The notes: generated by a model not told the origin, from the letters alone. A stretch of DNA of 64,000 nucleotides from G963667425 sp963667425 [NCBI: bacterium] (GCA_963667425.1 OY763407.1:310001-374000), one strand, 5' to 3'; shown: positions 37,333 to 46,245, counted from the stretch's first letter. Made by a program: numbers and translations.

Positions 37333-38751
37333 ATGAAAAAAACATTAATTCTTACACTTTTATTAATTTTTTCAGTTACACTTTTTGCGGAAAGAAAAGC
37401 TAAATATAAATTCAGAGAAAACGGCAAATATGGGCTTTTGGATAATCATGGCAAAATTATTTTACCGGCAGAGTATGATTCAATTGATTATTTAAGATAT
37501 GGTATGATACCCGCTATCAAAGGAACTTATGCAGTCTTTATAAAAGAAAACGGTGAAATGATAGATAAAAAAATATGTTCATGGCATAGCGCAACCTATC
37601 TTGACAATGTTGAATATGGATTAGTTCCAGTAAAAGATTGTGAGACAAAAAAATGGGGGCTTTTAGGAAAAAGTGGAGAATATACAGTTGAGCCAATCTA
37701 TGATAAAATCTCCAGCTCACATAATGGAATAGTAAAAGCAGAGTTAAAAGATAAAACTATTTCAATAGATATAAGAGATAAAGTCAAAAATCTTAGAACT
37801 TATTCATATAAAGATTCTGAAGATGTATTTGACACTTCAATTCCAATATTATTTGATTGGGATAAAGCAGACAAAATCAAAGAATCTCCAGATGAAACAA
37901 TTTCTGATTATTTAAGTGAAGTTCTAGCAGTAAGACAAGATAATAAATGTTATTTTACAGATAATAGTGGTAAAATAATTTCTTCTGAACATTCTTGTAC
38001 AAACATACTATTTAAAGCAGGTAATCTTATGGTTGTGCAATACTGGAAAAAAATAAAAGTAATAGGATTAAAGAAAGGAGAAATATTTATAAAAGATAAG
38101 GGAACAGACCTCTTTGCAACAGACAATAAAAGTAAGCTATATTACGTCTATAGCATAGTGCCGCAAAAGAAATTTACATTTGACTGCATTAAAGAAAAGG
38201 TTCTTGATTACAAAACTAATGATGAAGGAAAAATTAAGTATATGGTGCCTGAATATGACTATAATTTTATGAAGTTGTTTACAGGCACACCTGATGCACA
38301 ATGTGAATTTAATGATGGCGATAACTATTATTTAAAAGGAAACAGAGAAATGATAGTTAATAGTAATGGTTTTATTAAATTTGAGCAAAAAGTCGATGAA
38401 AAGAGATTGAAAGGATTTAAAGAATTTAAAGGTAAAACTATGAATCTTTTACCTTTTAGTTTCCAAAATCTGAAATATGACAATGATCCATGTAATTATG
38501 CAATACGGATGGGAATAAGTGCTTCTCATGAAGATTGGCAACCTGCATTATCAATTTTAAGTAAAAATCAATCATATGATCCAACATTTGCCATAGAAAA
38601 AGAATTAGAAGAGAAAAGAGCTAATATCGCTTTAAATGAAAAAGCTATAAAATGGATGGAATCAAACGACAATAATGCTCAGTATGCAGATCAGATAAAA
38701 GAATTAAAAGAAGAGAATAAAAAATTGGAAAAGGAAGAGCTTGAGAAATGA
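37333..38751 (+). CDS. Exported WG-repeat protein, copy 2
   Basis: This 472-residue paralog of the protein at 34068-35483 has the same order: a signal peptide ('LLIFSVTLFAERKAKYKF'), two clear WG repeats ('KYGLLDNHGKIILPAEYDSI', 'KKWGLLGKSGEYTVEPIYDKI'), a shared middle ('GTDLFATDNKSKLYYVYSIV') and a charged C-terminal coiled coil. Identity is very high in the first 60 residues and lower later. It begins 42 bases after the WG lipoprotein stop. Base composition in the three WG genes is more AT-rich than in their neighbours by eye. Confidence 0.8.
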   Translation: MKKTLILTLLLIFSVTLFAERKAKYKFRENGKYGLLDNHGKIILPAEYDSIDYLRYGMIPAIKGTYAVFIKENGEMIDKKICSWHSATYLDNVEYGLVPVKDCETKKWGLLGKSGEYTVEPIYDKISSSHNGIVKAELKDKTISIDIRDKVKNLRTYSYKDSEDVFDTSIPILFDWDKADKIKESPDETISDYLSEVLAVRQDNKCYFTDNSGKIISSEHSCTNILFKAGNLMVVQYWKKIKVIGLKKGEIFIKDKGTDLFATDNKSKLYYVYSIVPQKKFTFDCIKEKVLDYKTNDEGKIKYMVPEYDYNFMKLFTGTPDAQCEFNDGDNYYLKGNREMIVNSNGFIKFEQKVDEKRLKGFKEFKGKTMNLLPFSFQNLKYDNDPCNYAIRMGISASHEDWQPALSILSKNQSYDPTFAIEKELEEKRANIALNEKAIKWMESNDNNAQYADQIKELKEENKKLEKEELEK

Positions 38752-38920
38752 AAATATTAATGCCGCCATCGCATTAACTTCTGAGAGTATTCCCAAGGTT
38801 ACCAAACTCTTCTTTCTTTTACTTCTGATTTTTCTATTTATAAGCTATTTGAAGGCTTAAATGTATAATAGAAAGAGAAAAATGTATAATAATAGATATA
38901 AAGATACTTGGAGAAGCAGT

Positions 38921-39050
38921 TTTTTACTAAGGTAAAGAGGACTTTATGCGAAGTAATTCACTTTTATGCTCAGGTAAACGGGAATTTGGCAAAGTAAGGC
39001 TTTTTTACTCAGGTAAGACGGTTGAGAATTGAATGCGGCAATTTATACAG
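38921..39050 (+). repeat. Three imperfect tandem repeats of about 41 bases
   Basis: The core ACT(A/C)AGGTAA, or its variant GCTCAGGTAA, recurs with GGTAA at 38931, 38973 and 39012. It is preceded by a T-rich run (TTTTTAC, CTTTTATG, TTTTTTAC) and followed by a purine-rich stretch with AGAGG, ACGGG or GACGG. The period is about 39-42 bases. Confidence 0.55.
38946..39032 (+). CDS. Possible 28-residue small ORF spanning the tandem repeats
   Basis: An ATG at 38946 follows AGAGG (38936-38940) with a five-base gap and opens a 28-codon frame ending in TGA. The peptide holds a duplicated motif, 'LLCSGK' and 'LFYSGK', which reflects the DNA repeat. TATAAT-like boxes lie 60-80 bases upstream. No family is recognised, and such a frame can arise by chance. 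Confidence 0.2.
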   Translation: MRSNSLLCSGKREFGKVRLFYSGKTVEN

Positions 39051-39067
39051 GTGGAGAGTAAATGTTA

Positions 39068-40654
39068 TTAAACTCTCTTTTTTCTTTTAAGTATCTGTAA
39101 GAGGTTCTTAAAATTATCATCTTTGGATACTGCAAGTATTGCAACAAATATGATTCCAAAGACTATGGTTTCTATGATTATAGGTATTCCGTATGATATG
39201 AGTCGCGAATTGCTGCTGAATAGTTCAAGCAGTTGCTTTTTTACCGGAAATAAGGGCGCGATTGCAATTATTGAGAAAAAGAGTAATTTTACTGCATATT
39301 TAAATGGTTTTATGATGCTTTCTTTTTTTACACTGCTTTCTTTTTTCTGTGTTGCAAAGATAAATAGCATGAGTGTGTTTATGACGGCTGATATTGATGC
39401 TGCAAGTGCTATTCCTGATGGTCCTATTTTGTTTGCAAGGATGATTGCGGCTGTTATGTTTACAATTACTGCGATGATTCCTGCGTATGTTGGCGATTTT
39501 GTGTCATCTTTTGAGTAAAATACGGGAGATAGTACTCTGGTCGCTGCTATGAAGAATAGTCCGGGCAGGTGAAATATAAATATTGATGTTGTCATTTTTA
39601 CGGAGTCATCTCCAAATGCGCCTGCTTTAAATAAGAGAGAGATTATTTCTGTTCCGTTTGCAAGTGCAAATATCATTGCCGGCACGGTTATTAGTGCGGT
39701 CATGTCAAGTGATGACTTTACGTTTCTGTTGAATTTTTCCCATTCGTTTCTTTTGGCATTGTCGGAGAGTTCAGAGAGCATTACTGTTCCTATGGATACT
39801 GCAAATATTCCAAGTACGAGTTCCATTAGTCTGTTTGAGTACTGTAAACCGCTTACTGCTCCTGATGCTGTGTCTGCCGCGATGATTGATGATACGAGTA
39901 TGTTTATCTGGTATGCTCCCATTCCGAGTATTGTTGGTGCTATTAACTTTAGTACTTTTCTTGAGCCTTTGTTTCTGATGGCTTTGAGTGGTGCTGTTAG
40001 TTTTAGTTTTGTTCCTGTTTTTATTATGAACGGGATTTGAAATATCATTTGAACCAGTCCGCCTGCTGTGACGCCTACTGCCATTGCTCTTGCAGGGTTT
40101 GCCATGTATGGTGAAAGGAGTATTGTGGATGATATTATTATTATGTTGAACAGTATCGGTGTGAATCCTGATGGCGTGAATATCGAGTGTGTGTTGAGTA
40201 TTCCCTGAAATATGGCGGCAATTGATATGAATGCGAGGTAGGGGAACATTATTCTTGTCAGAAGTATTGTTTCGTCAATGGTTTCTACGGGCAGTTTTTC
40301 AAGGTAGAAGGTATTTATTATGGTGTCTGAAAACCAGATTCCGGTGATTGTAACTATAGAGACGGCAATTATCGTAAATGTCAGGAATGCGGAGATGAAT
40401 TCTTTTGTTTTTTCTTTATCTCCTTCGACTATATAGCTTTTTAGAGTTGGTATAAATGCTGCTGTTGTGCTTCCTTCTGCAAAGAGTCTTCTTAAAAGGT
40501 TGGGAATCAGGAATGCAATGCTGAATGCATCTGATATTGATGATGTTCCCAGAAATAGCGCTTTTACCATTTCTCTGACAAGCCCGAGAACTCTTGAGCA
40601 GAGTGTGACGAACATCAGGGCGAGTCCTTTTTTGAGAAGGGTTTTCTGCTTCAT
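39068..40654 (-). CDS. murJ: Lipid II flippase MurJ
   Basis: MurJ flips the peptidoglycan precursor lipid II across the inner membrane. The 528 residues contain about 14 membrane helices and the MviN signature 'SRVLGLVREMVKALFLG', 'FSIAFLIPNLLRRLFAEG' and 'AAFIPTL'. Conserved Arg residues of the central cavity are in place (Arg17-like 'LVREM', 'LLRRLF'). It begins 3 bases after the PBP1A stop, so the two cell-wall enzymes are co-expressed. Codons end in C more often here than in neighbouring genes, seen by eye. Confidence 0.95.
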   Translation of the reverse strand: MKQKTLLKKGLALMFVTLCSRVLGLVREMVKALFLGTSSISDAFSIAFLIPNLLRRLFAEGSTTAAFIPTLKSYIVEGDKEKTKEFISAFLTFTIIAVSIVTITGIWFSDTIINTFYLEKLPVETIDETILLTRIMFPYLAFISIAAIFQGILNTHSIFTPSGFTPILFNIIIISSTILLSPYMANPARAMAVGVTAGGLVQMIFQIPFIIKTGTKLKLTAPLKAIRNKGSRKVLKLIAPTILGMGAYQINILVSSIIAADTASGAVSGLQYSNRLMELVLGIFAVSIGTVMLSELSDNAKRNEWEKFNRNVKSSLDMTALITVPAMIFALANGTEIISLLFKAGAFGDDSVKMTTSIFIFHLPGLFFIAATRVLSPVFYSKDDTKSPTYAGIIAVIVNITAAIILANKIGPSGIALAASISAVINTLMLFIFATQKKESSVKKESIIKPFKYAVKLLFFSIIAIAPLFPVKKQLLELFSSNSRLISYGIPIIIETIVFGIIFVAILAVSKDDNFKNLLQILKRKKRV

Positions 40655-40657
40655 TTA

Positions 40658-43105
40658 CTAGAAGATTCCTTCGTCTACTATTTTTGATGGATCTTTTATC
40701 TGCTGGTCTGCTTTTGTTTTTGTAGGTTCTGTGCCTGCTTTGAAATACATTATTACACCTTCATTACTTAAGAGTCCGGTGTGCGTGTCGACTTTTCTTG
40801 ATACGATTCCTGGAGGTGCTGTGAAGTTACTTTCAGGGAAGTTTGCAAGATAGTTTTCCATAAAGTCTTTCCATATTGGAAGTGCCGCACGGCTGCCGTC
40901 TCCGCCTATTCCTAGTGTTTTGCCGTAATCATCTTTGCCGACCCATACGCCTGCAACGATTTCAGGTGAGAATCCGATAAACCAGGCATCAAGATAATCG
41001 TTTGTTGTTCCGGTTTTTCCTGCAATGGCTCTTTCAATTGATGATGCTCTTCTTCCTGTTCCGTATCTTATAACGTCCTGCATGATTTTTGTCATTATGT
41101 AGGCTGTCTGTTTTGACATTCCCTGTTTTTCTTTTCTTTTTGCATATTTTGCCATTCTTGATATTTTCTCGGCACCTGTTGCAAATGAGTCATAAAAAAC
41201 GGTGTTGTCTTCAAGAAGATTTCCATGGATATCATATATTTTTCTGATATATTCTGTGTGCGGAGCTTTGCCTTCGTTTGCAAAATGACTGTATGCATCG
41301 GTGAGTTCGTCAACTGTAAGGCAGCTGGAGCCGAGTACGCTTCCAAGTTCTGCTTTTATTGCGCTTTTGATTCCAAGTTTTTTTGCCTGAGCAATTGCTG
41401 TGTTTACTCCTACTTCCTGAAGCAGTCTTACAGATGGTGTATTCATTGAATTTACAAGTGCTCTCCAGAGTGTTACCTCCCCTTCAAAGTTTTCATGTGA
41501 ATTCATTGGTGTAAAGTCGCTGGATGCTATCGGCGCATCGAGAAGAGTGCTTGCGGCTGTAAATTTTTTGTTTTCAAGTGCTATTGAATAGAAAACCGGT
41601 TTGATTGCTGATCCTGGCTGTCTGCATGCCTGCTGGGTTCTGTCGAATTCGCTTTCTTCAAAGTCCGAGCCGCCCATTATTGCTTTTATATAACCTGAAT
41701 ATGGATCTTTTACAATTATTGCAGCCTGAGTTGTCGGCATCTGGTCAAGTGCAAAATAGAAATTCTTTGGAAGAGGTTTATCAAAGTTGCGGTGATCATT
41801 TTCATCCGTTGTTCCTTTTTTATCTGTGGGATGAACCAGAACTATATCGCCGGGTTTAAATATCTGGTCGGTGCTTTTTATGTTTACCCAGCCGTTTCCG
41901 TATGGTCTTGCCCATGAAAGGTCTTCGATGTATATTGGTCGCTCAACTTCTCCGACACGTACATATGCTTTGTCTGCTTCGGTTTTTGTAACAACACCCT
42001 GATAGTAGTGACCTCTTATCATGGAATCGGCTGTTATTTTGCCAAAAGCTTTTTCATGTTTCTTAAGGTATTTGTCTAAATCCTTTTTAAGGTTTATGTG
42101 GTAAAGAGGACCTGAATATCCCTGATTTTTCTCATGTTCTCTAAGTCCTTTGAATATTGCTTTGTGTGCATATTCCGTTGCTCTCATGTCAGTTGTTGTG
42201 TAAACGGTAAGCCCTTCTTCATATAGTTTGTTCATTCCATATTTTTTAATGAGATAACGTCTTACTTTTTCACTGAAATATGGTGCTTTATCAAGGAAAA
42301 GTTCTTTTTCAGGGTTTGTGGTTATTGTTTCTGAAAGAGCTTTTTCCATATCTTCTTTTGTTATGTATTTTTCTTCATACATTCTTCTGAGAACGTAGTT
42401 TCTCCTTTCTGTTGCAGATTTCGGATTAAGCAATGGTGAATATCTGCTTGGGGCAGGCGGCAGTCCTGCTATTGTGGCTATTTCGGAAAGTGATAATTCC
42501 CATATATGTTTGGAAAAATATGTCCTGGCTGCTGTTTCGACACCATATGCACCGCTGCCGAGATATATTTCGTTAAGGTACAGATAAAGAATTTCTTCTT
42601 TTGAAAGTTTTTTCTCAAGTTGCAGTGAAAGCAGGGCTTCTTTTATTTTTCTTGTGTAGGTTTTTTCTCTTCCGACAAATCCTTTGGCAAGCTGCTGAGT
42701 TATTGTACTTGCTCCCTGTTTTTTTCTTCCTGACACTATATTTTTTATGAATGCTCTTGCTATTCCCATAGGATTTATACCGAAATGCTCAAAAAAATGG
42801 GCATCTTCGGCTGCAACAAAGGCATGTTTTACATTTTCAGGTATCTTATCATAAGGAACGATGTTTCTTTTATTGTTGTCACAGAATTCTGCAATTAATT
42901 CTCCGTCATATGAGTAGACTTTGGTTCCCTGTTTTGGTTTGTAATCTGCAATCTCATTTATTTTAGGAATATCATTTTTTATTTTTGAGTATCCCGCCAT
43001 GGCGAGAACTGCGGAAGACAGGAGTAATATGAAAAAGATAAATACCAGTTTTGCAAAAATTCCATTTAAAAAACTTTTACCTTTTTTCTGCTTCTTTTTT
43101 GTCAT
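40658..43105 (-). CDS. mrcA: Bifunctional penicillin-binding protein 1A
   Basis: PBP1A polymerises and cross-links peptidoglycan. The 815 residues have a cytoplasmic Lys-rich start, one membrane helix (about 17-42), a GT51 domain with 'AAEDAHFFEHFGINP' and 'GASTITQQLAKGF', and a transpeptidase domain with SxxK in 'PGSAIKP', SxN in 'SMNTPS' and KTG in 'KTGTTNDYLDAWFIGFSP'. An inserted region of about 110 residues between the domains ('GHYYQGVVTK') fits the OB-like domain of PBP1A. It is fourth in the minus operon that starts at 44549. Confidence 0.95.
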   Translation of the reverse strand: MTKKKQKKGKSFLNGIFAKLVFIFFILLLSSAVLAMAGYSKIKNDIPKINEIADYKPKQGTKVYSYDGELIAEFCDNNKRNIVPYDKIPENVKHAFVAAEDAHFFEHFGINPMGIARAFIKNIVSGRKKQGASTITQQLAKGFVGREKTYTRKIKEALLSLQLEKKLSKEEILYLYLNEIYLGSGAYGVETAARTYFSKHIWELSLSEIATIAGLPPAPSRYSPLLNPKSATERRNYVLRRMYEEKYITKEDMEKALSETITTNPEKELFLDKAPYFSEKVRRYLIKKYGMNKLYEEGLTVYTTTDMRATEYAHKAIFKGLREHEKNQGYSGPLYHINLKKDLDKYLKKHEKAFGKITADSMIRGHYYQGVVTKTEADKAYVRVGEVERPIYIEDLSWARPYGNGWVNIKSTDQIFKPGDIVLVHPTDKKGTTDENDHRNFDKPLPKNFYFALDQMPTTQAAIIVKDPYSGYIKAIMGGSDFEESEFDRTQQACRQPGSAIKPVFYSIALENKKFTAASTLLDAPIASSDFTPMNSHENFEGEVTLWRALVNSMNTPSVRLLQEVGVNTAIAQAKKLGIKSAIKAELGSVLGSSCLTVDELTDAYSHFANEGKAPHTEYIRKIYDIHGNLLEDNTVFYDSFATGAEKISRMAKYAKRKEKQGMSKQTAYIMTKIMQDVIRYGTGRRASSIERAIAGKTGTTNDYLDAWFIGFSPEIVAGVWVGKDDYGKTLGIGGDGSRAALPIWKDFMENYLANFPESNFTAPPGIVSRKVDTHTGLLSNEGVIMYFKAGTEPTKTKADQQIKDPSKIVDEGIF

Positions 43106-43117
43106 GGTTTTACCTGG

Positions 43118-43549
43118 TTAAAATTTTTTTCCAAAAAGTTCTTCAAAGGCAGCTTTATATGCCTCTTTTTTAAAATTTACAATATTTTCTGTAAGATATT
43201 CTGCTGTAACCCATCTGTAATTTCTAAATTCATCCGATGTTTTCGGGAATATAGGTTTTATAACTTTTAATAAGAAATATATCTGTTCCTGACCGTCAAA
43301 AGCTCCTCTTTTTACTTTCCCGGGGAAGATATATCTGACAGGTTTGCTCGTTCTTTCTATTCTAAGATGTTCCCTGGTTATTCCTGTTTCTTCAAAAATC
43401 TCACGCCATAAAGCTGTTTCGGTGGTTTCACCATCATCTACACCGCCCTGAGGTATCTGCCAGGCATCTTTTACATCAGTTCTTTCACCTGCAAGGACAA
43501 GATTTTCTTCATTAATTATAACGGCTGCAACATTCGGTCTGAATTTCAT
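43118..43549 (-). CDS. rppH: RNA pyrophosphohydrolase RppH (Nudix)
   Basis: RppH removes pyrophosphate from the 5' end of mRNA and so starts decay. The 143 residues carry the complete Nudix box G-x5-E-x7-REUxEExGU: 'GGVDDGETTETALWREIFEETG'-type, with both Glu residues of the metal site present. The preceding 'VKDAWQIPQGG' is the RppH/Ap4A-hydrolase wording. It overlaps queD by 4 bases (ATGA). Confidence 0.88.
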   Translation of the reverse strand: MKFRPNVAAVIINEENLVLAGERTDVKDAWQIPQGGVDDGETTETALWREIFEETGITREHLRIERTSKPVRYIFPGKVKRGAFDGQEQIYFLLKVIKPIFPKTSDEFRNYRWVTAEYLTENIVNFKKEAYKAAFEELFGKKF

Positions 43550-43923
43550 TTTATGACCTCGGCACAGGAACCTTCAGATTCCCAGACTTCAACTTTTGAT
43601 ATATAAAGATCGTCTCTTGTTTTTATTACTTCCTTTTCCATTTCTTCCATTATAAAAGAGGCAATGTTTTCTGCTGTCGGATTTATCGTGTCAAAAGGTT
43701 TTACTGTGTTAATGTCATAATGATCAAGCTTGTCCAGAATATTGTTCATAAGTTTTTTAAGAATCTTGAAATCTATCACAAAACCTTCTTCGGAAAGTGT
43801 TTCAGATGAAACGGAAACTTTAACTTTCCAGTTATGTCCGTGCATATTTTCACATTTGCCATTGTAGTTTCTTAAGTGATGTGCAGCTGAAAACCAGCTT
43901 TCTTTTGAGACTGTATATTTCAT
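43546..43923 (-). CDS. queD: 6-carboxy-tetrahydropterin synthase (QueD/PTPS family)
   Basis: QueD turns dihydroneopterin triphosphate into 6-carboxy-tetrahydropterin in the queuosine (tRNA) pathway. The 125 residues show the zinc ligands His15 ('FSAAHHL'), His28 and His30 ('NMHGHN') and the catalytic Cys24. The 'EVWESEG' ending is a family trait. The other queuosine genes (queC, queE, queF) are not in the window. It overlaps both neighbours by 4 bases, indicating tight translational coupling. Confidence 0.93.
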   Translation of the reverse strand: MKYTVSKESWFSAAHHLRNYNGKCENMHGHNWKVKVSVSSETLSEEGFVIDFKILKKLMNNILDKLDHYDINTVKPFDTINPTAENIASFIMEEMEKEVIKTRDDLYISKVEVWESEGSCAEVIK

Positions 43924-44549
43924 TTCTTTTCCTTAATATTGTTTGATAACATGTAAGCTTTGTTTATTAATACAGGTGTCTTTGGAACGTTTTCATATTT
44001 CCCTTTTGTTCCTGTATCTACGGATGCTATTTTGTCAACTATTTCCATTCCTTTTATTACTTTTCCAAATACTGCATATCCATTGGATGGGCCTTTTGCC
44101 GGATTGTAATCAAGGTGAGAAATATCTCCGAGACATATAAAAAACTGTGACGAAGCTGAATCCGGCATAGGTTTTCTTGCCATTGAAAGAAAATATTTTT
44201 TGTTTTTCAGTTTTGTGGATGTTTCAAGTTTAATTGGTTCAGATGTCGCTTTTTCATTCATATTTGTGTCAAGACCACCGCCCTGAATTACAAATCCAGG
44301 AATGACTCTGTGAAAAATAAGTCCATCATAAAAAGATGTTTCAACGTATTTTTTGAAGTTGTTTACTGTTATCGGCATCTCTTTTCCATAAAGTTCAACT
44401 TCAATAGTGCCCATAGATGTTTCAAAAACAGCTTTATCAGTAACTTCAACAGATGGGGTTTCTTTCTTTTGTTCTTCTGTGATTTTCTTTGAACATGAAA
44501 CAGAAAAAAAGATAACGATAATTGAAAAAACAGTGAGTAGTAATCTCAT
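43920..44549 (-). CDS. Cyclophilin-type peptidyl-prolyl isomerase lipoprotein
   Basis: The 209-residue protein has a lipobox 'FFSVSC' then a cyclophilin domain ('VFETSMGTIEVELYGKEMPITVNNF', 'FHRVIPGFVIQGG', 'SMARKPMPDSASSQFFICLGD', 'YAVFGKVIKGMEIVDKIA'). It catalyses proline isomerisation, probably on exported proteins in the periplasm. Catalytic Arg is in 'FHRVI', and the segments match PPIase B-type families. The ATG at 44549 is chosen because CGGAG lies about 7 bases upstream. The ATG at 44564 is upstream of that site. It heads the five-gene operon. Confidence 0.93.
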   Translation of the reverse strand: MRLLLTVFSIIVIFFSVSCSKKITEEQKKETPSVEVTDKAVFETSMGTIEVELYGKEMPITVNNFKKYVETSFYDGLIFHRVIPGFVIQGGGLDTNMNEKATSEPIKLETSTKLKNKKYFLSMARKPMPDSASSQFFICLGDISHLDYNPAKGPSNGYAVFGKVIKGMEIVDKIASVDTGTKGKYENVPKTPVLINKAYMLSNNIKEKK

Positions 44550-44581
44550 ATCTAAACTCCGCATAGATAAAAAAACGTGCT

Positions 44582-44610
44582 AATTTAGCATAAATCTCAT
44601 ATCTATTCAA
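44582..44610 (-). promoter_or_regulatory. Sigma-70 promoter of the cyclophilin-queD-rppH-PBP1A-murJ operon
   Basis: On the minus strand TTGAAT (44605-44610), a 17-base spacer and TAAATT (44582-44587), the latter preceded by TGC, giving an extended -10. The start would fall near 44575. Confidence 0.55.
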
Positions 44611-44702
44611 CTTTTGAATATGAAAAGAAATTATATTAGAGATAAAAAACTTGAAATTTATCTCTTATTGACATATTTTGATGTGGTGAGAATTTTAGCC
44701 AA

Positions 44703-44711
44703 TGTTATATT
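44703..44711 (+). promoter_or_regulatory. Putative extended -10 promoter of the barrel protein gene
   Basis: TGTTATATT fits TGnTATAAT in all but one position. A TTGACA at 44668-44673 is too far upstream for normal spacing. AGGAGG (44726-44731) follows five bases before the ATG. Confidence 0.45.
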
Positions 44712-44736
44712 TTGACAGATTAACCAGGAGGTTTTT

Positions 44737-46182
44737 ATGAATTTCAGAACGTTATTAGTTCTTATCGTGATGCTTATCATGATTCCTGTAACATCTTTTG
44801 CTGACGATGATTTCTTTGATGAAGAAGATGATTTTGGTACAGACGAGAAAGCAAAACAAGATACTGACGATTTTTCTTCAGATGATTCTCTTAATGATCT
44901 TGGATCTGAGAAAGAAGACAATACTTTTGAAGAAAAGAAAGATAGTTCTGCTGATGCTTTAGGCGATCTTCTCGGCGAAGAGAAAAAGCCTGAGGCTCCA
45001 ATTGAAGAAAAGAAACCTGAAGTAGGAATGGGCGATATTATTGTTCCTCCAGCTAACAAGGTTACTGGTCCTCTTCCTGTTAGAAATCTTTCTCTTAAAC
45101 CGGTTCTTATGGTTAAGGGTGCAATGTATGCAAATGCAAGCTATAAGATTTATGATGGATCAAAGAAACTTACTCAGGGTCTTATTTTCGGTGGAGTTGA
45201 TGATTCTCTTTTAGGTTTAAATTATGATGGTAAAGCTGTAATAGCAAACGCTACAGTTTATTATAGATCGGAAAATAAACTTCTTACCGCTGCAAATTAC
45301 AATCCAAGAGCTGTAAATAACTACGGAGCAGGTCTCAATGTAGGTGAAGTTTATGCCGGCGTTAAACTTCTTGATGAAATGATATCTCTTAAAGCTGGTT
45401 ATATGGCTCCTGCTTATGGCGTTTCAGATTACTATACTACATTTATAATGATGGGAACTCCTTTTGGAACAAGATCTCTTGTTATGACAGAAGGTTATGT
45501 TCCTGAAGCTTTAGGCGCAGCATCTGCAGCTTTTAATTATAAAGTTGGTCCTGGAGCTATTGATGTAAATCTTATGCTCGGAAGTTATTCAGATGGTTCA
45601 TATAGTGATTCAGATAAAACCTATGCTTTCTATGCAAAAGCAGGTTATGTTTCCGATATATTTACAGGCTACGTAAATCTTCAGTATAGAAATGATTATG
45701 ATGCAATTGCAAAAAAAGATCTTCTTATGTCAACATACGGTATTGCTGCAAAAGTTGACTATGCAGGTTTCAAAACTCTTTTTACTTTTGATTACAATTC
45801 TTTCCAGCTTCTCAAACAGAGTGGAACAAAATATCTTGCAAAGAGTACAACTGGAATGCTTCTTTCAGTTACCCCTGCATATGATATAAAAATAGGATAC
45901 AAAATGCTTGATGCTCTTCAGCTTGCTGTAAGATTTGATTATATTCAGGGTCTTTACAAAGTTGGAGCAACTGATTATCTTAAATTCGATACATATTCAG
46001 ATGATACAACTGTTATGAGACTTGGTGTTGCAGCAAATCTTTTTGTTGCAGAACTTAGTGGTGTAAAATCTTCTTTCGGTATAACATTCCTTACTCAGAC
46101 AAAAGCTGATTTCAGCCTTAAAACAGATAAGGATAATGAAGGTTTCTCCGCATTCCTTATAACAGGAAGTGCAGAATTCTAA
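44737..46182 (+). CDS. Outer-membrane beta-barrel (porin-like) protein with acidic N-terminal segment
   Basis: The 481-residue protein has a signal peptide of about 22 residues, then about 65 residues dominated by Asp, Glu, Lys and Ser, and a Pro/Glu-rich hinge. Residues about 105-481 show alternating hydrophobic and polar strands with many aromatic residues. The C-terminal Phe ('SAEF') fits a barrel recognised by BAM. No cysteines occur in the mature part. A strong terminator follows the gene. Strong ribosome and terminator signals suggest high expression, an inference. No porin family is recognised. Confidence 0.75.
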   Translation: MNFRTLLVLIVMLIMIPVTSFADDDFFDEEDDFGTDEKAKQDTDDFSSDDSLNDLGSEKEDNTFEEKKDSSADALGDLLGEEKKPEAPIEEKKPEVGMGDIIVPPANKVTGPLPVRNLSLKPVLMVKGAMYANASYKIYDGSKKLTQGLIFGGVDDSLLGLNYDGKAVIANATVYYRSENKLLTAANYNPRAVNNYGAGLNVGEVYAGVKLLDEMISLKAGYMAPAYGVSDYYTTFIMMGTPFGTRSLVMTEGYVPEALGAASAAFNYKVGPGAIDVNLMLGSYSDGSYSDSDKTYAFYAKAGYVSDIFTGYVNLQYRNDYDAIAKKDLLMSTYGIAAKVDYAGFKTLFTFDYNSFQLLKQSGTKYLAKSTTGMLLSVTPAYDIKIGYKMLDALQLAVRFDYIQGLYKVGATDYLKFDTYSDDTTVMRLGVAANLFVAELSGVKSSFGITFLTQTKADFSLKTDKDNEGFSAFLITGSAEF

Positions 46183-46208
46183 TTAGATTAGTCTGATTTC
46201 TTATTTTG

Positions 46209-46243
46209 AACAGGGGAAGCTTTTTAAGTTTCCCCTGTTTTTG
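46209..46243 (+). terminator. Rho-independent terminator after the barrel gene
   Basis: A perfect 10-bp stem (AACAGGGGAA at 46209-46218 with TTCCCCTGTT at 46230-46239) and an 11-base loop, followed by a T-rich tail. It is one of two clear intrinsic terminators in the window. Confidence 0.85.
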
Positions 46244-46245
46244 TT

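Larger units (their letters stand above)
38752..39067. other. Gene-poor region between convergent genes
   Basis: About 315 bases separate the last WG gene from murJ. The region has two copies of AATGTATAATA at 38860-38870 and 38881-38891, each containing a perfect TATAAT hexamer, then three degenerate direct repeats (next entry). There is no clear terminator. It could carry a short transcript, but no conserved gene is recognised. Confidence 0.6.

Noticed and set aside
44668-44697. TTGACA with downstream hexamer as promoter of the barrel gene
   Set aside because: At 16-18 bases the -10 candidates match poorly. The extended -10 at 44703-44711 is better.
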